A stretch of 64,000 nucleotides of DNA from TH-plancto1 sp031431195 (GCA_031431195.1 JANPCU010000385.1:23438-87437), one strand, 5' to 3'. Positions 1-9,310 are shown, numbered from the stretch's first letter. Numbers and translations are program-made. Notes: generated from the letters alone by a model not told the origin.

Positions 1-787
1 GCAAGTCGTCCCGCTGGGCCAGTTGCAGCCGTTTTCGAGTCACGGTGAGCAGGTCTTCGGCTTGCTCGTGTAACCGTTGATGGTCGACACTCCACCCATG
101 CCGCAGCACTCCGCACGCTGCCCAAATCGCATCCTCTGTGACCTCAGTTTTGGCAGCGAGCTGCATGCTGAGCGAGTAGGGTTCGGGGCGATCGGGGGAC
201 ATCCGTGAGGCCTGTCGGTACATCCGTAGTGCAGAATCATCCCTCCCAAAATTACTGAGATAGGCTCCCGAGTACATCATCGATTCATAGGTCGCGTTGC
301 CGAAGTCCGCGATGGACAGCACGACCCGCTCGACTTCGGCTTTGGGGTATTTGGCCATCTCCATTGTGACAGCCAGCACCTCATACATCCACGGCTGGGC
401 TTGTCCCTCGATAATGGCGGCATTCAGTAGCGCGATGACATGTTCGTGCAGCTGCTGCTCCGTCAGGTAGGTCACATGCCGCTGGACCTGTCTGACCGAG
501 GGCTTGGTCTTCGCGAAAAAGGGACGCCAGACCTCGGGACCGAATGCTTTGTCGTCCGGAAAACCAGCCACGGGCTTTAACTCGGTGGCCCCGGTGATGC
601 GGAGTGTTCCAGGAGCAATGGTGCCGACTGCAGGCGGTGAGTTCGCTGCAGGCTTGTCTAAACTGGGAGGGGAAACGCCAACAGCGGCCCCCGGGGCATT
701 CCCCGAGTTCCGCTGTTTGGCTGGTCCCCGAGGGGCAGCAACCTGCGCCAAGTCCGCAGCCTGCGTAGATTCCGTCAGTTCAGCCGG
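1..787 (-). CDS. C-terminal continuation of the VWA/secretin-like protein, in the -1 frame (partial at window edge)
   Basis: Read on the minus strand from the base after the A9 run (788-796), this frame is open for about 262 codons to the window edge with no stop. It begins K-P-A-E-L-T and continues through a Pro/Ala linker into a helical, TPR-like region with phrases such as QPWMYEVLAV and ALRMYRQASRMSPDRPEPY. I recognise this as the tail normally fused to planctomycete VWA proteins of this type. It joins the upstream 839-residue frame exactly by a -1 shift, or by one extra A, at GGA-AAA-AAA-AAC. No start codon or ribosome site of its own is evident, so it is the 3' part of one gene and not a separate gene. 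It may be reached by slippage, be truly disrupted, or reflect a sequencing error. The true C-terminus lies outside the window. Confidence 0.75.
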
Positions 788-3294
788 TTTTTTTTTCCAG
801 CATCAGCCAGCGGAGCACGTGGTGCGTGGGGCACACTGAAGAACCCTTGACCACCACCTCCGCCGCCGCCTTGTTGCTGGCCACCTTGTTGTTGGCCACC
901 CTGCTGTTGCTGCTGGCCACCGCCGACGCCACCACCACCCCGTAGGGGACGGATGGGAATCACGAGGTCACCCACCGGGTAAACTCGGGTCTGATACTTC
1001 TCCAAGGCTTTTTCTTCGGTGGTGATCTTCATCACTTCGTCTTCGATCACGAAGGTCAGTGGGGTGCCGTTAACGTTCTCCAGCATCAATTTCAGGGCGC
1101 TCCGCAGGGAAATCCCCGAGATGACGAGATTGATCCGGGTTTCCGCATCCAAGCCCGCATCGGTTAGCGCCTGCTCATCCAGGCGGATGGGGATGTTGTG
1201 CTGCTGCTGAATAAAGTCGACGACTTCCTTCAATGTGTTGTCAGGGAACTCCAACGAGGTCGGGGAGTCCAGAGCATTAGAGATTTTCTGCTCGTTTTTG
1301 CTGTCCTTGTGCAGGTCCACCGATTTCCACTTCGCACGCTTGAGTGTCAGCTGTTGCCAGACAGCGGCGGGGGGATAACGGACGGGAGGCTCATCCGGGA
1401 ACGGAACGTGGGAGAGTTCCACCTGATAAAGGGTTTCCAGGAACCGGTCATACCGCAGCGACTGCAGGTGTTCGGACTTGGAGAGCTGACCTGCCGCCTC
1501 CGAAACGAAGACCGTGGCAGCCCCGGTGGCCGAGTTGGGGGCCATAGATTCAATGATGCGGGCTACTGCTTCGGCCTCTTCAAAGGCATTCGGATCCCCG
1601 TGATAGCCATCGTCCATCAAGGCCCGAATACGGTCGACGAGCTGTTTGAGTTTTTCGTCCTGCTCAGCTGCGAAATCAATGACACGCTCCTGAGCTTCTT
1701 GTTCGGCACGACGTTGCTCGCTGGCTTGGATGCGGATTTGGAGCACCTCTTGCTGATTTCTGAGGTCCGTCAGTGCCGCGTCGGCCCGCTTCAGTAGGCC
1801 GGCCTTGTCGTCAGCGTCGATGTCCATTGCGGATTTAATGGCCCCGCGACTGCTTTCCAAGAGTGTCACTGCCGCGTCTGGAGAGATCGAGAGGGCCTGC
1901 TTCGCTTGCTTGATGTCGCTTTCCAGTTGCTGCTGCAACTTCTGCGTGCGGGCCGTGCGACGAGCCTCTTCTTGAGCGATGGGTGAAAGATCGATCGGAT
2001 TCAATCGATTGCCCAATGGCAACTCGGCTTCGGCTGCAGGCAGCTCGGGAGCCGGAGCTTCCACAGCTGGGGCCGCAGCGTCAACAGGGGCTTTCTCGGC
2101 AGCCTCTTCCTGCAGAGCGACCGTTTGTACCTTCAGTTTGCCCACACGGTTCTTGATCCCGGTGGCGTGGACATTGCCCGGATCAAGCTGGCGAAGCTCA
2201 TCCGTCACGGCATCCGCTTGAGCGATGTCACCCCGGAAGAGCAAATTGTCAGCTGTGATTTCGAGTTGTTCGACTCGATCCGCGAAAGATTGCCTCGCAG
2301 CTTGCAGGAACTGAACTCCGGCAAATGGCACTTGCTGCCCATTGGCAGCGGTCGCCTCGTCCCAGAAACCGGTCAGGTACTGATTGCCCTTCTGGAACTT
2401 GGCTTCAGGAATGTTCCAGGACAGCTCACCCTCGGATGTCTGCACCGAGAGCGACGCCCCCGCGTCCCACTGTCCCCGAGCTAAATAAAACGTCTCGCGA
2501 TCCGATCGCAGAGGCAGCGGTTGTTGAGGAATGACTTCCGCGTCCTTCCAGTGGACCGCTAGCGAAGTCGGGTAAATGACGGGCAGATCGATCGCCGTGG
2601 CCAACTGTTGTCCAATGGTTGCTGCCTCGACGGACTCGTGGTCGATCAGGGCCATCCCGCCGGTCATTTGAGCGAGATTTCCGACCATCCGCAGGTCTTT
2701 ATTGGCTCCGACGGCGAAACCATGAATCGGGATCTGACGCTCCCGAAGTTTCGTCACGAGCGCTTGCATTTCGCTAGTCTGGATCAGGTGATCCGAACTC
2801 ATCCCGTCCCCGATGTAGACGATCGAGGAAGCACGACCCGTCTGGATTTGGGCTGTGGCTGCATTCAGTGCCGACATCAAATCGGTGGCCCCGGCAGGCA
2901 GGCGGTTTTCCAAGGTCGTGATCGACAGGGTGGCTGCCTGTTGAGGAGACACGAACCCCTTCGTCAGTGAGGTCGACTGCATGTCGATCGCCGACACCTG
3001 CACTCGGTCTGTCGCCGGGAGTGCCGACAACAGTCCCCGCAGAACCTCGATCGCCATCGTGCGGTGTTCACCGACTTGGCTCGCTGAAGTATCGACCAGA
3101 ATCACATGGTCGTGCGGAACAGCGACGGCCAAGCTGGTTGGTCCCTGTAAGGAAACCGCGAAGTAGGCGTGACCGTCCAGCGCCTGGTGGCTGTAAACCA
3201 CAGCGGCCTCGGTAATCGGGTCAGCTGCCCACGCAGAACCCGCAGCAGCCAAACCAGCCAGCCAAGCGAACGCATTCACTTTGAGGGAACGCAT
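775..3294 (-). CDS. Exported VWA-domain protein with secretin/STN-like domain (5' frame of a frameshifted gene)
   Basis: This is an 839-residue product with an N-terminal signal peptide ending near SAWAAD. A von Willebrand A domain follows at about residues 60-235, with the MIDAS pattern D-T-S-A-S (HVILVDTSAS). A TPR-like and coiled-coil Glu/Gln-rich middle comes next (about 330-600), then an STN/secretin-N-like domain (about 665-760, with LEFPDNTLKEVVDFI and LRSALKLML), then a Gly/Gln-rich tract. The start is supported by GAGGAG 8 bases upstream. The frame ends just after an A9 run in GKKNRLN-stop, and the homologous sequence carries on in another frame to the left. The role is unknown; surface or periplasmic protein-protein interaction is likely. 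It lies downstream of two small genes of the same strand. Confidence 0.85.
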   Translation of the reverse strand: MRSLKVNAFAWLAGLAAAGSAWAADPITEAAVVYSHQALDGHAYFAVSLQGPTSLAVAVPHDHVILVDTSASQVGEHRTMAIEVLRGLLSALPATDRVQVSAIDMQSTSLTKGFVSPQQAATLSITTLENRLPAGATDLMSALNAATAQIQTGRASSIVYIGDGMSSDHLIQTSEMQALVTKLRERQIPIHGFAVGANKDLRMVGNLAQMTGGMALIDHESVEAATIGQQLATAIDLPVIYPTSLAVHWKDAEVIPQQPLPLRSDRETFYLARGQWDAGASLSVQTSEGELSWNIPEAKFQKGNQYLTGFWDEATAANGQQVPFAGVQFLQAARQSFADRVEQLEITADNLLFRGDIAQADAVTDELRQLDPGNVHATGIKNRVGKLKVQTVALQEEAAEKAPVDAAAPAVEAPAPELPAAEAELPLGNRLNPIDLSPIAQEEARRTARTQKLQQQLESDIKQAKQALSISPDAAVTLLESSRGAIKSAMDIDADDKAGLLKRADAALTDLRNQQEVLQIRIQASEQRRAEQEAQERVIDFAAEQDEKLKQLVDRIRALMDDGYHGDPNAFEEAEAVARIIESMAPNSATGAATVFVSEAAGQLSKSEHLQSLRYDRFLETLYQVELSHVPFPDEPPVRYPPAAVWQQLTLKRAKWKSVDLHKDSKNEQKISNALDSPTSLEFPDNTLKEVVDFIQQQHNIPIRLDEQALTDAGLDAETRINLVISGISLRSALKLMLENVNGTPLTFVIEDEVMKITTEEKALEKYQTRVYPVGDLVIPIRPLRGGGGVGGGQQQQQGGQQQGGQQQGGGGGGGQGFFSVPHAPRAPLADAGKKNRLN

Positions 3295-3533
3295 ACTCCG
3301 ACTCCTCAGGAAGACCCTGATATTGGACAGACAGTACGCCCACAGACGTACCGGACACTGGAAACATCAGACAGGACAGCGCAGTGTTGGCACGATCCGC
3401 GCCAAGAATCGAGTCTATCACCTCACTCGACCGACCCCCTAACAGATTCCGTCCCGATTCTTGCACTTTTGCAGTCCTGAGGACGGATCACCTCGGCGTG
3501 GTCGGCAGGACCGACACGCTCGGTCTCTTCGGA

Positions 3534-4025
3534 CTACTTCACGGCCCCGAATGGAGACTTTCCTCCGGACAGAGAGAGCTTCGCTCGTTCTGCCAGTACT
3601 TTCTCCAGCCGAGTCCGTGAATAGAGCCGCACCAGCTGATCGTTGTGGAGCAATCGCCCCTGCTCATCGGTGGTTAGAGCGTCGAGGATTTCCGGTTTGA
3701 CCCGGCGAGCATAGAGGGCGGCAAAGGACTCAGGATCGACACCCTGCCCGGACTGGAGATCTTCCATGGCGTTTCCTCCCCCGCTGAGGATCAGGAAGGC
3801 GTTCGGAGACTCGCTGAGTCCTTCGTACAGACCATCCTGCTGCAAGGCATCCATCGCCGCTTTCAGCGACTCGTGGGCCACTTGCACCTTGGAGGCGGTC
3901 CCCTCCGACAAACCAGCATCTGCGTCTTGAGCGATCAAACTCGCTGACCCTGGTCGCGAGCCGGAACCACAACAATAGCCGAGCATCAACATGGCCAGCC
4001 CAAAGCCCAGCGTTTGGTATTTCAT
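3534..4025 (-). CDS. Small secreted or lipoprotein-like hypothetical protein
   Basis: This 163-residue protein has a hydrophobic N-terminus (LGFGLAMLMLGYCCGSG) that resembles a lipoprotein signal with Cys at 18/19, although the lipobox is imperfect. The rest is soluble and partly helical, with no motif I recognise (YEGLSESPNAFLILSGGGNA; a basic C-terminal helix RLYSRTRLEKVLAER). It is encoded between a 66-residue membrane protein upstream and the VWA protein downstream, all on the minus strand. It could be a cell-envelope accessory, and no function can be assigned. Confidence 0.6.
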   Translation of the reverse strand: MKYQTLGFGLAMLMLGYCCGSGSRPGSASLIAQDADAGLSEGTASKVQVAHESLKAAMDALQQDGLYEGLSESPNAFLILSGGGNAMEDLQSGQGVDPESFAALYARRVKPEILDALTTDEQGRLLHNDQLVRLYSRTRLEKVLAERAKLSLSGGKSPFGAVK

Positions 4026-4056
4026 GAGTCAGAACCTCTCGTCAGTGGAGGAAGCC

Positions 4057-4073
4057 CGTGGAGCCACTCCACG
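4057..4073. terminator. Short hairpin between two minus-strand genes
   Basis: CGTGGAG-CCA-CTCCACG forms a perfect 7-bp stem with a 3-base loop. It sits between the stop of the 66-residue gene (4142) and the start of the 163-residue gene (4025). There is no strong T-run, so attenuator or weak terminator is equally possible. Confidence 0.35.
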
Positions 4074-4141
4074 AGACGAAGAGCCTGATGGTAACAACGT
4101 GTCTTCGGCGGATGCCAGACCCAATTGAACCAAATACGATG

Positions 4142-4342
4142 TCACGCCGCCTTGCGGTCACCCGTGGAGTCGACACGGGAAGTCGGAAAGGGCATGACAT
4201 TCGGCGTAGTGCGCCGCCCCGGGCCCCGCACTTTGTCTCCGATTTTCTGGCTGATCAGCATCATGATCAGACATCCACCGAATACGATTGCACATCCGAG
4301 AATGGCAATTTGATCATCCGAGAGTTGAACGGCAAGTGACAT
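4142..4342 (-). CDS. Small single-pass membrane protein
   Basis: This is a 66-residue protein with one clear transmembrane segment (residues about 11-32, IAILGCAIVFGGCLIMMLI) followed by a basic, Pro-rich cytoplasmic tail (KVRGPGRRTTPNVMPFP). The topology and composition resemble a small inner-membrane protein. A GGAG lies about 11 bases before the ATG. No family is recognised. It is the first of three minus-strand genes leading into the VWA protein. Confidence 0.5.
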   Translation of the reverse strand: MSLAVQLSDDQIAILGCAIVFGGCLIMMLISQKIGDKVRGPGRRTTPNVMPFPTSRVDSTGDRKAA

Positions 4343-4639
4343 GGGAGGCAGGCTCCAATCTCTTCAGTGACGGAAACAGTCGACCAGAAACCTCTCTGAT
4401 CACGGGCTCGTCCCGTGGTGACGCCTCCGCGCGATTCCACTCTGAGATTTCGTCGGACACGGTGCCTCGCCTTCAGTCGGCCATCAGAAAACGACCGAGA
4501 CCGGGCCGAACAGCGATTGAGCCTCGACGTGGGCTGGCTCTGACGCTTAGCCTGATCCTGCCGGTCGTATCGAAGTTGATGTCGATTGCCGAACAGACAC
4601 GCCCCCGGTTTCCTCAACCGTCAATAATCCGCGTGGCTG

Positions 4640-5045
4640 TTTTTCAGAGAGCGAGGGGCACTCGGTGAGAGTTCCCGAGGATCGCCCGCTGAACTCCGCA
4701 GGCTTGGGCGAATCCCGGCGCGGGCTGTGCGACCGAAGAAGGAGGCGTTGGGTTGACCTGACCATGGGGAGTCGGGTGGTTGACCAGTGTCATCACGAGG
4801 GCGGACGTTAACTGGCAGGCGAGGGGCCAGAATTGAAACGCAGAGGGCGCAGATGACGCGGAGAATCCCTCGATCTGAGGCCGATTCCCGGTCGACTACT
4901 CTTCCATTCTCTGCTTTTCCTCGGCGCACTCAGCGTCCTCTGCGTTTCACTCTCCCCCTTGATGAGAACTTGTGCGGCCTTCCGTGTGCAATCGCTGGGG
5001 AGGCTATGACCGTCTTGCACTCAGTTTTGCATTCGGGACGGGACT
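4640..5045. repeat. Copy A of a diverged ~400-bp intergenic repeat with a CGCAGAGG inverted repeat
   Basis: The 830-bp gap 4343-5172 holds no convincing gene. Most of it resembles the gap at 8655-9075, base by base with small indels. Shared marks include TTCCCGAGGATCGC, a GCAGGCGA..GACCAGA block, GAAACGCAGAGGGCGC, later GCGTCCTCTGCGTTTC, then TTCCGTG..ATCGCTGG and a final TGCACTC/CGCACTC. The AAACGCAGAGG..CCTCTGCGTTT arms could fold into a hairpin with a loop of about 80 bases. Confidence 0.6.
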
Positions 5046-5172
5046 CTCTTGCATCGAGATTGACAGTTGGGATAGTATGTATCAACTTACGCTGATGGGC
5101 TGTCGATCATTCACAGCAATGACTCGATTCACCAAACTTTGAGAAACCGTCACCGACTGGCAGGAAGTTCTC

Positions 5173-6477
5173 ATGATTGATTTTCGCTTTGGCCCCACGC
5201 ACCAGAACTGCGAAGGCACTTCCCGACGGAACTTCATGCGTGTCGGTGGGCTGGGCTTGTCGGCAGTCACGCTCTCCCAGCTGATGCGGGGCCAGGCTCA
5301 AGCGGCAGGAGTTCCCGTTGCCACGCCCCAGAAATCCGTCATCTGGCTGTGGCTCAGCGGGGGACCGACTCAGATCGAGACCTTCGATCCCAAGATGACT
5401 GCTCCCTCGGAATACCGCAGCGTCACCGGCGAAGTGAAGACCGTGCTGCCCGGTGTCACGTTGGGCGGGAACTTCGAACGCATGGCGAAGATCGCCGACA
5501 AGATGGCGTTTGTGCGCTCGTTCGCCCATACCAATAGCGGTCACAGTGGCGGCACCCACTACATCATGACCGGCTACGACAATCGTCTGGCCGACAACGG
5601 GGCGGTCTCTGATCGACCGTTTCCCGGCTCGATTCTCTCCCGTGTCCGTGGCACGAATCATCCGACGACCGGCATCCCGACCTATGTCCGACTGGGCGGG
5701 ATCTATGCCGATGGACCGTCATTCCTCGGCACGGCCTTCGGTCCGTTCGACCCCAGCGGTGAAGCCCGCCGGAACATGTCTCTGTCTGTCGACAACGCGC
5801 GTCTCGGCAATCGCCGTCAGATGCTCGACGGGATCGACAATGTCCGACGCGAAGTGGACCGCAGCGGCTTAATGGAAGGGCTCGACTCGTTCGAGCAACA
5901 GGCGTTCAACCTGATCCTCAGTAAGTCGCAACAGTCCTTCGACCTCAAGTACGAAGACCCCCGCGTCGTCGACCGCTATGGCGACGGACTCGGCCAGCAG
6001 ATGCTGCAAGCTCGCCGCCTCGTGGAGGCCGGTTGTGGATTCGTGACCATCAACTTCGGTGGTTGGGACATGCACAGCAGCGTCAAGATGGAGATGGACA
6101 AACGCGGACCGGAAGTTGACCGGGCAGTGGCCGCTCTGGTTGAGGATCTCGATCAACGCGGCATGCTCGAGAACACGCTGCTCGTCGTCAGTGGTGAGTT
6201 CGGTCGGACCCCCAAGATCAACGGTTCGGCGGGTCGCGATCACTGGGCCCCACTCAGCACTCTCGCCCTCGCCGGTGGCGGTCTCAAGATGGGTCAAGTC
6301 GTCGGTGAATCGGCTGAGAAGGCCGACATCCCCAAGACGACCCCGATCACCCCGCAGGATCTGATGGCCACGATGTTCCATGTTCTCAACATCGACCGCC
6401 GCATCCAGTTCAACAACCAAGCCGGTCGTCCAACCTACATGATCGAGAACGGCAAGCCGATCGAAGAACTTGTGTAG
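5173..6477 (+). CDS. DUF1501 protein, Tat-exported (sulfatase-like fold)
   Basis: This 434-residue protein has a twin-arginine signal near residues 18-45 (SRRNFMRVGGLGLSAVTL). The body is typical of the planctomycete DUF1501 family, which has an alkaline-phosphatase/sulfatase-like fold: WLWLSGGPTQIETFDPK, AHTNSGHSGGTHYIMTGYDN, FGGWDMH, VVSGEFGRTPKIN and GRDHWAP. The conserved His/Asp residues of these motifs are present. AGGAAG lies about 6 bases before the ATG. DUF1501 proteins are often paired with DUF1549/DUF1553 (PSCyt) genes, but no partner is adjacent here, so it stands alone. The substrate is unknown. A perfect hairpin terminator follows. Confidence 0.93.
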   Translation: MIDFRFGPTHQNCEGTSRRNFMRVGGLGLSAVTLSQLMRGQAQAAGVPVATPQKSVIWLWLSGGPTQIETFDPKMTAPSEYRSVTGEVKTVLPGVTLGGNFERMAKIADKMAFVRSFAHTNSGHSGGTHYIMTGYDNRLADNGAVSDRPFPGSILSRVRGTNHPTTGIPTYVRLGGIYADGPSFLGTAFGPFDPSGEARRNMSLSVDNARLGNRRQMLDGIDNVRREVDRSGLMEGLDSFEQQAFNLILSKSQQSFDLKYEDPRVVDRYGDGLGQQMLQARRLVEAGCGFVTINFGGWDMHSSVKMEMDKRGPEVDRAVAALVEDLDQRGMLENTLLVVSGEFGRTPKINGSAGRDHWAPLSTLALAGGGLKMGQVVGESAEKADIPKTTPITPQDLMATMFHVLNIDRRIQFNNQAGRPTYMIENGKPIEELV

Positions 6478-6514
6478 CACACCCTCTTGGAATACACCAT
6501 CACATTCATTTCGC

Positions 6515-6544
6515 AACAACCCCGGTCAGCTGATCGGGGTTGTT
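6515..6544 (+). terminator. Rho-independent terminator after the DUF1501 gene
   Basis: AACAACCCCG, a 10-base loop, then CGGGGTTGTT make a perfect 10-bp stem 38 bases after the stop. CGTTTG follows rather than a long U-run. Confidence 0.7.
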
Positions 6545-6588
6545 CGTTTGGACAGTGTTCATCCTCGCCCTCGTGAAGAATCCATATG

Positions 6589-6698
6589 GCGATCGGTCAG
6601 ACTTGTCTGACCCGTGGGATAGGCTTCCAGCCTGTCAACTCCAGTGAAAAGTCAGGCTGGAAGCCTATCCCACGGTCAGCTTCTTCTGTCCGTTCGCC
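6589..6698. repeat. 110-bp palindromic element, GGATAGGCTTCCAGCC family, copy 1
   Basis: The arms GTGGGATAGGCTTCCAGCC and the reverse GGCTGGAAGCCTATCCCAC surround a short loop. Outer flanks GCGATCGGTCAGACTTGTC and GGTCAGCTT..CTGTCCGTTCGC are also shared with the copy at 39500. It fills the gap between the DUF1501 terminator and the stop codon of the convergent receiver gene, abutting that stop. Confidence 0.85.
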
Positions 6699-7610
6699 TT
6701 ACTCCTCCAGTATGAACTCAGCCGGCGAGACCGCCCGCTTGATCAGCGTCTGCGTGCGACCATCCTCGGACAGCAGTGTCTCATCCATGATCGACCGCAT
6801 CAGGATCCAGCCTCGAATCACATGAGACGAGACGCGCGTCACATCATGGGACAAAGCCAGCTGGGTGCCGTCGAGGCCGGGGCCTTCGTGGAGGATGCGG
6901 AACTCGGCGACCTCGGGGGACAGCCGGGCATCAACGACTAATCGCCGCTGGGCATATTGCGGGTCAAGGCTGTGCTCTTGGACCACGTTAACCGCGTCCG
7001 TCGAGAACAGGTCTTCGGTGTCGGCGGGCAGTTCCAGGTTCCCGAGATAATGCCCATTCAGGAGGGCATGCTTGACGGCGATCCCGACCCGAAGTCGTTC
7101 CGATTCATCGGCCAGCGGCAGGCAGCGCAGCATCTCTTGCAGACGCCCCACCAGCGGATCAATCAGCCCCGGATCATTCTGAAGTGTGAATCGGCAATGG
7201 CATTCCGAGAGGGCGTTCATCAACCGCGTCTGGCTGCGATCAACCGACGCGGAGGACACGATGCGTGACACCACATCGCCCAGATGTTTCGCCAGCGATG
7301 CCTTAGGGACGTAGCTGGCCGCCCCGACGCGGAGGGCCTCGGCGGCGATCTCTTCGCTACCCTGGGCAGTCATCAGGATGACGGGTAGTAGCGGGAAACT
7401 CTGCTTGATGGCCGACACCAGCTCCAAGCCGTCCATCTCGGGCATCTGCAAGTCACTGACCACGGCATCGGGGAGCTGTTGCCGAATCTGGCGGAGGGCA
7501 TCGGCCCCATCCACGGCATACGAGACAGTCGTGTCCCGTTCTTTCAGCAGCACTCGACCCGCCAGCACTCGATCCACCGGCGAGTCATCGACAACGAGGA
7601 TGTGAGGCAA
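6699..7610 (-). CDS. Response regulator with C-terminal ATPase-like (anti-sigma-type) domain
   Basis: This is a 303-residue protein. The N-terminal receiver domain (residues 1-120) has the acidic pair DD at 8-9, the phospho-acceptor Asp in VVSDLQMPEMDG, the Thr in ILMTAQG and the Lys in YVPKAS. The C-terminal half (about 150-290) resembles a degenerate HATPase_c/RsbW-type fold (RVGIAVKHALLNGHYLGNLELP, LHEGPGLD). Its Asn-box pattern is weakened, so ATP binding is doubtful. It lies just downstream of the FHA protein on the same strand, and the two may form a phospho-signalling pair. No histidine kinase is nearby. Confidence 0.85.
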   Translation of the reverse strand: MPHILVVDDSPVDRVLAGRVLLKERDTTVSYAVDGADALRQIRQQLPDAVVSDLQMPEMDGLELVSAIKQSFPLLPVILMTAQGSEEIAAEALRVGAASYVPKASLAKHLGDVVSRIVSSASVDRSQTRLMNALSECHCRFTLQNDPGLIDPLVGRLQEMLRCLPLADESERLRVGIAVKHALLNGHYLGNLELPADTEDLFSTDAVNVVQEHSLDPQYAQRRLVVDARLSPEVAEFRILHEGPGLDGTQLALSHDVTRVSSHVIRGWILMRSIMDETLLSEDGRTQTLIKRAVSPAEFILEE

Positions 7611-7697
7611 GATGTCTCTCCGGGCGGCAGCAGCAGGGGGGATGTGAACTTAGGATTCCAGAGTCTTGACAGTCCGGAGGTGATGAAACCAGTCGAC

Positions 7698-8510
7698 TCA
7701 GTGGTCCAAGGAGTAGCGGGGTCGAGTCTCCTCGTCCTCCGGCTTCGACCGCAGCAACTTATCCAGTCGCTGGTCGCTGCAGCCCGACAACTTCATCAAT
7801 GAACGTGTCGGGAGTACCGCTTCATCGTCATCCGCCAGCGAGGGTCGCTCTCCCTGCGGCTGGTAGTCGACCTGAAACCGCTTCCCCATCAAGCCGAGAA
7901 CGCTCCCAGGGAGGACCCACTTTTGGTGATAGGCCATCCCGTCCACGGTCGTCCCGTTCTTGCTGTCGAGATCGGTCATCTGCCAATGGCCCTGCCTCCA
8001 CTCCAGCGAACAGTGTCGCGAGGAGACAAACGGAAACGGCAGCACCACATCACAGCCAGAACCGCGACCGATCACGATGCTTGGCTTGCGTAAGACGATG
8101 GCCGGACCGCCTCCGCAGGGAACGAGCAACCCGAGTTCGAGATCACGAGCCGGTTTCGCGGGCGGCGGGCTTGGCTTTAGAGCGGGGGAGACAGACGCAA
8201 CGGGTGCCGCGACAACCTGAGTTTCGGGCTCGCTCGCGGGAGCCTCGAACGTAATGCGGTAAAACTTGCCCGAGATATTCAGTACATCATTCGGGTTGAG
8301 TCGACAAGCAGCACTCGCCGTCCCGTTGACTTCCAGCAGGCAACCCGAATCGATCTTGCGGACGTGCCACCACCCCTCCAGGAATCGCAACTCGACATCG
8401 GGAGCCGCCGGATAGGCCCCCGCCTCACGCTTCAGCCGGAGTACCAGCCGCGCCTTACTCAGTGCAACCGCTTGACCACCGCCACAAGGAACGAGATGCC
8501 CAAACATCAT
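7698..8510 (-). CDS. Tandem FHA-domain protein
   Basis: This 270-residue protein has two FHA-like modules. The first (about 1-75, beginning MMFGHLVPCGGGQAVALSK) is degenerate. The second (about 125-215) has the phospho-threonine-binding marks IVIGRGSGCDVVLPF, SSRHC and DLDSKNGTTVDG. Each module begins with the same LVPCGGG phrase, which suggests internal duplication. The C-terminal tail is charged and ends in YSLDH. It is followed by the receiver protein after an 87-bp gap. FHA domains bind phosphothreonine peptides, but the partner kinase is not visible here. Confidence 0.88.
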   Translation of the reverse strand: MMFGHLVPCGGGQAVALSKARLVLRLKREAGAYPAAPDVELRFLEGWWHVRKIDSGCLLEVNGTASAACRLNPNDVLNISGKFYRITFEAPASEPETQVVAAPVASVSPALKPSPPPAKPARDLELGLLVPCGGGPAIVLRKPSIVIGRGSGCDVVLPFPFVSSRHCSLEWRQGHWQMTDLDSKNGTTVDGMAYHQKWVLPGSVLGLMGKRFQVDYQPQGERPSLADDDEAVLPTRSLMKLSGCSDQRLDKLLRSKPEDEETRPRYSLDH

Positions 8511-8654
8511 TCACCTCGCCGACCATGCACTTCAATTCACCTCCGATTAATCTACCGTGAGACCGCCGAGTTACAAGCATGCTTGTGGTCTACCGGGAAG
8601 AAGAGATGAATATCACGGGCGGAGGATTCACCGTGAATTCCCCATCCGGAGTCC

Positions 8655-9075
8655 CCATCGGGCGGGCGAGACGCACTGGGTGATTGTTCCCGAGGATCGC
8701 TCGGCGGACTCCTCCTGATCGGGTGATTCTCGGCGCTGGACACGAAGGCCGTGGCTGCACCGAATCCATAGGAGCCTGGTGGGGGACGAGCGTCACCACG
8801 GCGACGGACGTTTTCCTCGGGTCGGGGCAGTCGTTTTTTTGGCAGGCGAAGGACCAGAGTGGAAACGCAGAGGGCGCGGAGAATCTTTGGGGGTTGAGTG
8901 AGGCTACCTCCCGGTCGACGGCACGTCTCTGCTCTGCTCTTTCTCTGTTCTTCCTCGGCGATCTCAGCGTCCTCTGCGTTTCAGACTTCCTCGGACGCAG
9001 AGGCTGGGCGGAGTTCCGTGTCCCATCGCTGGAAAGGCCAAGTGTGTCTCGCACTCGGGGCTGGGCTGATGACAA
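8655..9075. repeat. Copy B of the ~400-bp intergenic repeat
   Basis: This is the partner of 4640-5045 in the same orientation, with TTCCCGAGGATCGC, GAAACGCAGAGGGCGC, CAGCGTCCTCTGCGTTTC and a terminal CGCACTC. It lies in the gap 8511-9403. No ORF in it looks real. Confidence 0.6.
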
Positions 9076-9109
9076 TATGGCTTAGACATCTGGTTTTGTT
9101 CTACCGGGA

Positions 9110-9310
9110 TTTGTCTCGTGCTTGACGTCCCGAAAGGTCACGACTTGATCGCCCAGAGCAACGCCCTGGGAACCGGCCACGCGAGGAGTGAGGAAGCCCG
9201 GAAGCGTCACAAAAGCACCGGATGGTTCGGCTTCCATTCCGACCTGTCTAGACCAATTCTTGATCAGCCCGAGGCGAGACTCCTGTCGAGCTGAGGGTAT
9301 TAGAAAATGT
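9110..9310. repeat. Diverged intergenic repeat related to 18130-18400
   Basis: GAAGCGTCACAAAAGCACCG followed by ACCTGTC and TCAGCCC is matched, with substitutions, by the reverse complement of 18140-18245 (GAAGCGTCACAAAAACACCG). The adjacent GGTTCCCAGGGCG motif also recurs near 18380. The rest of 9076-9403 shows nothing else. Confidence 0.5.

Noticed and set aside
3398..3420. Possible sigma-54 promoter (GG-N10-GC) upstream of the VWA gene
   Set aside because: The spacing fits but flanking consensus bases do not; one weak match is expected by chance.
4787..5095. Open frame of 102 codons in the repeat-rich gap
   Set aside because: It lies in the ~400-bp repeat, and the corresponding frame in the sister copy is not conserved.
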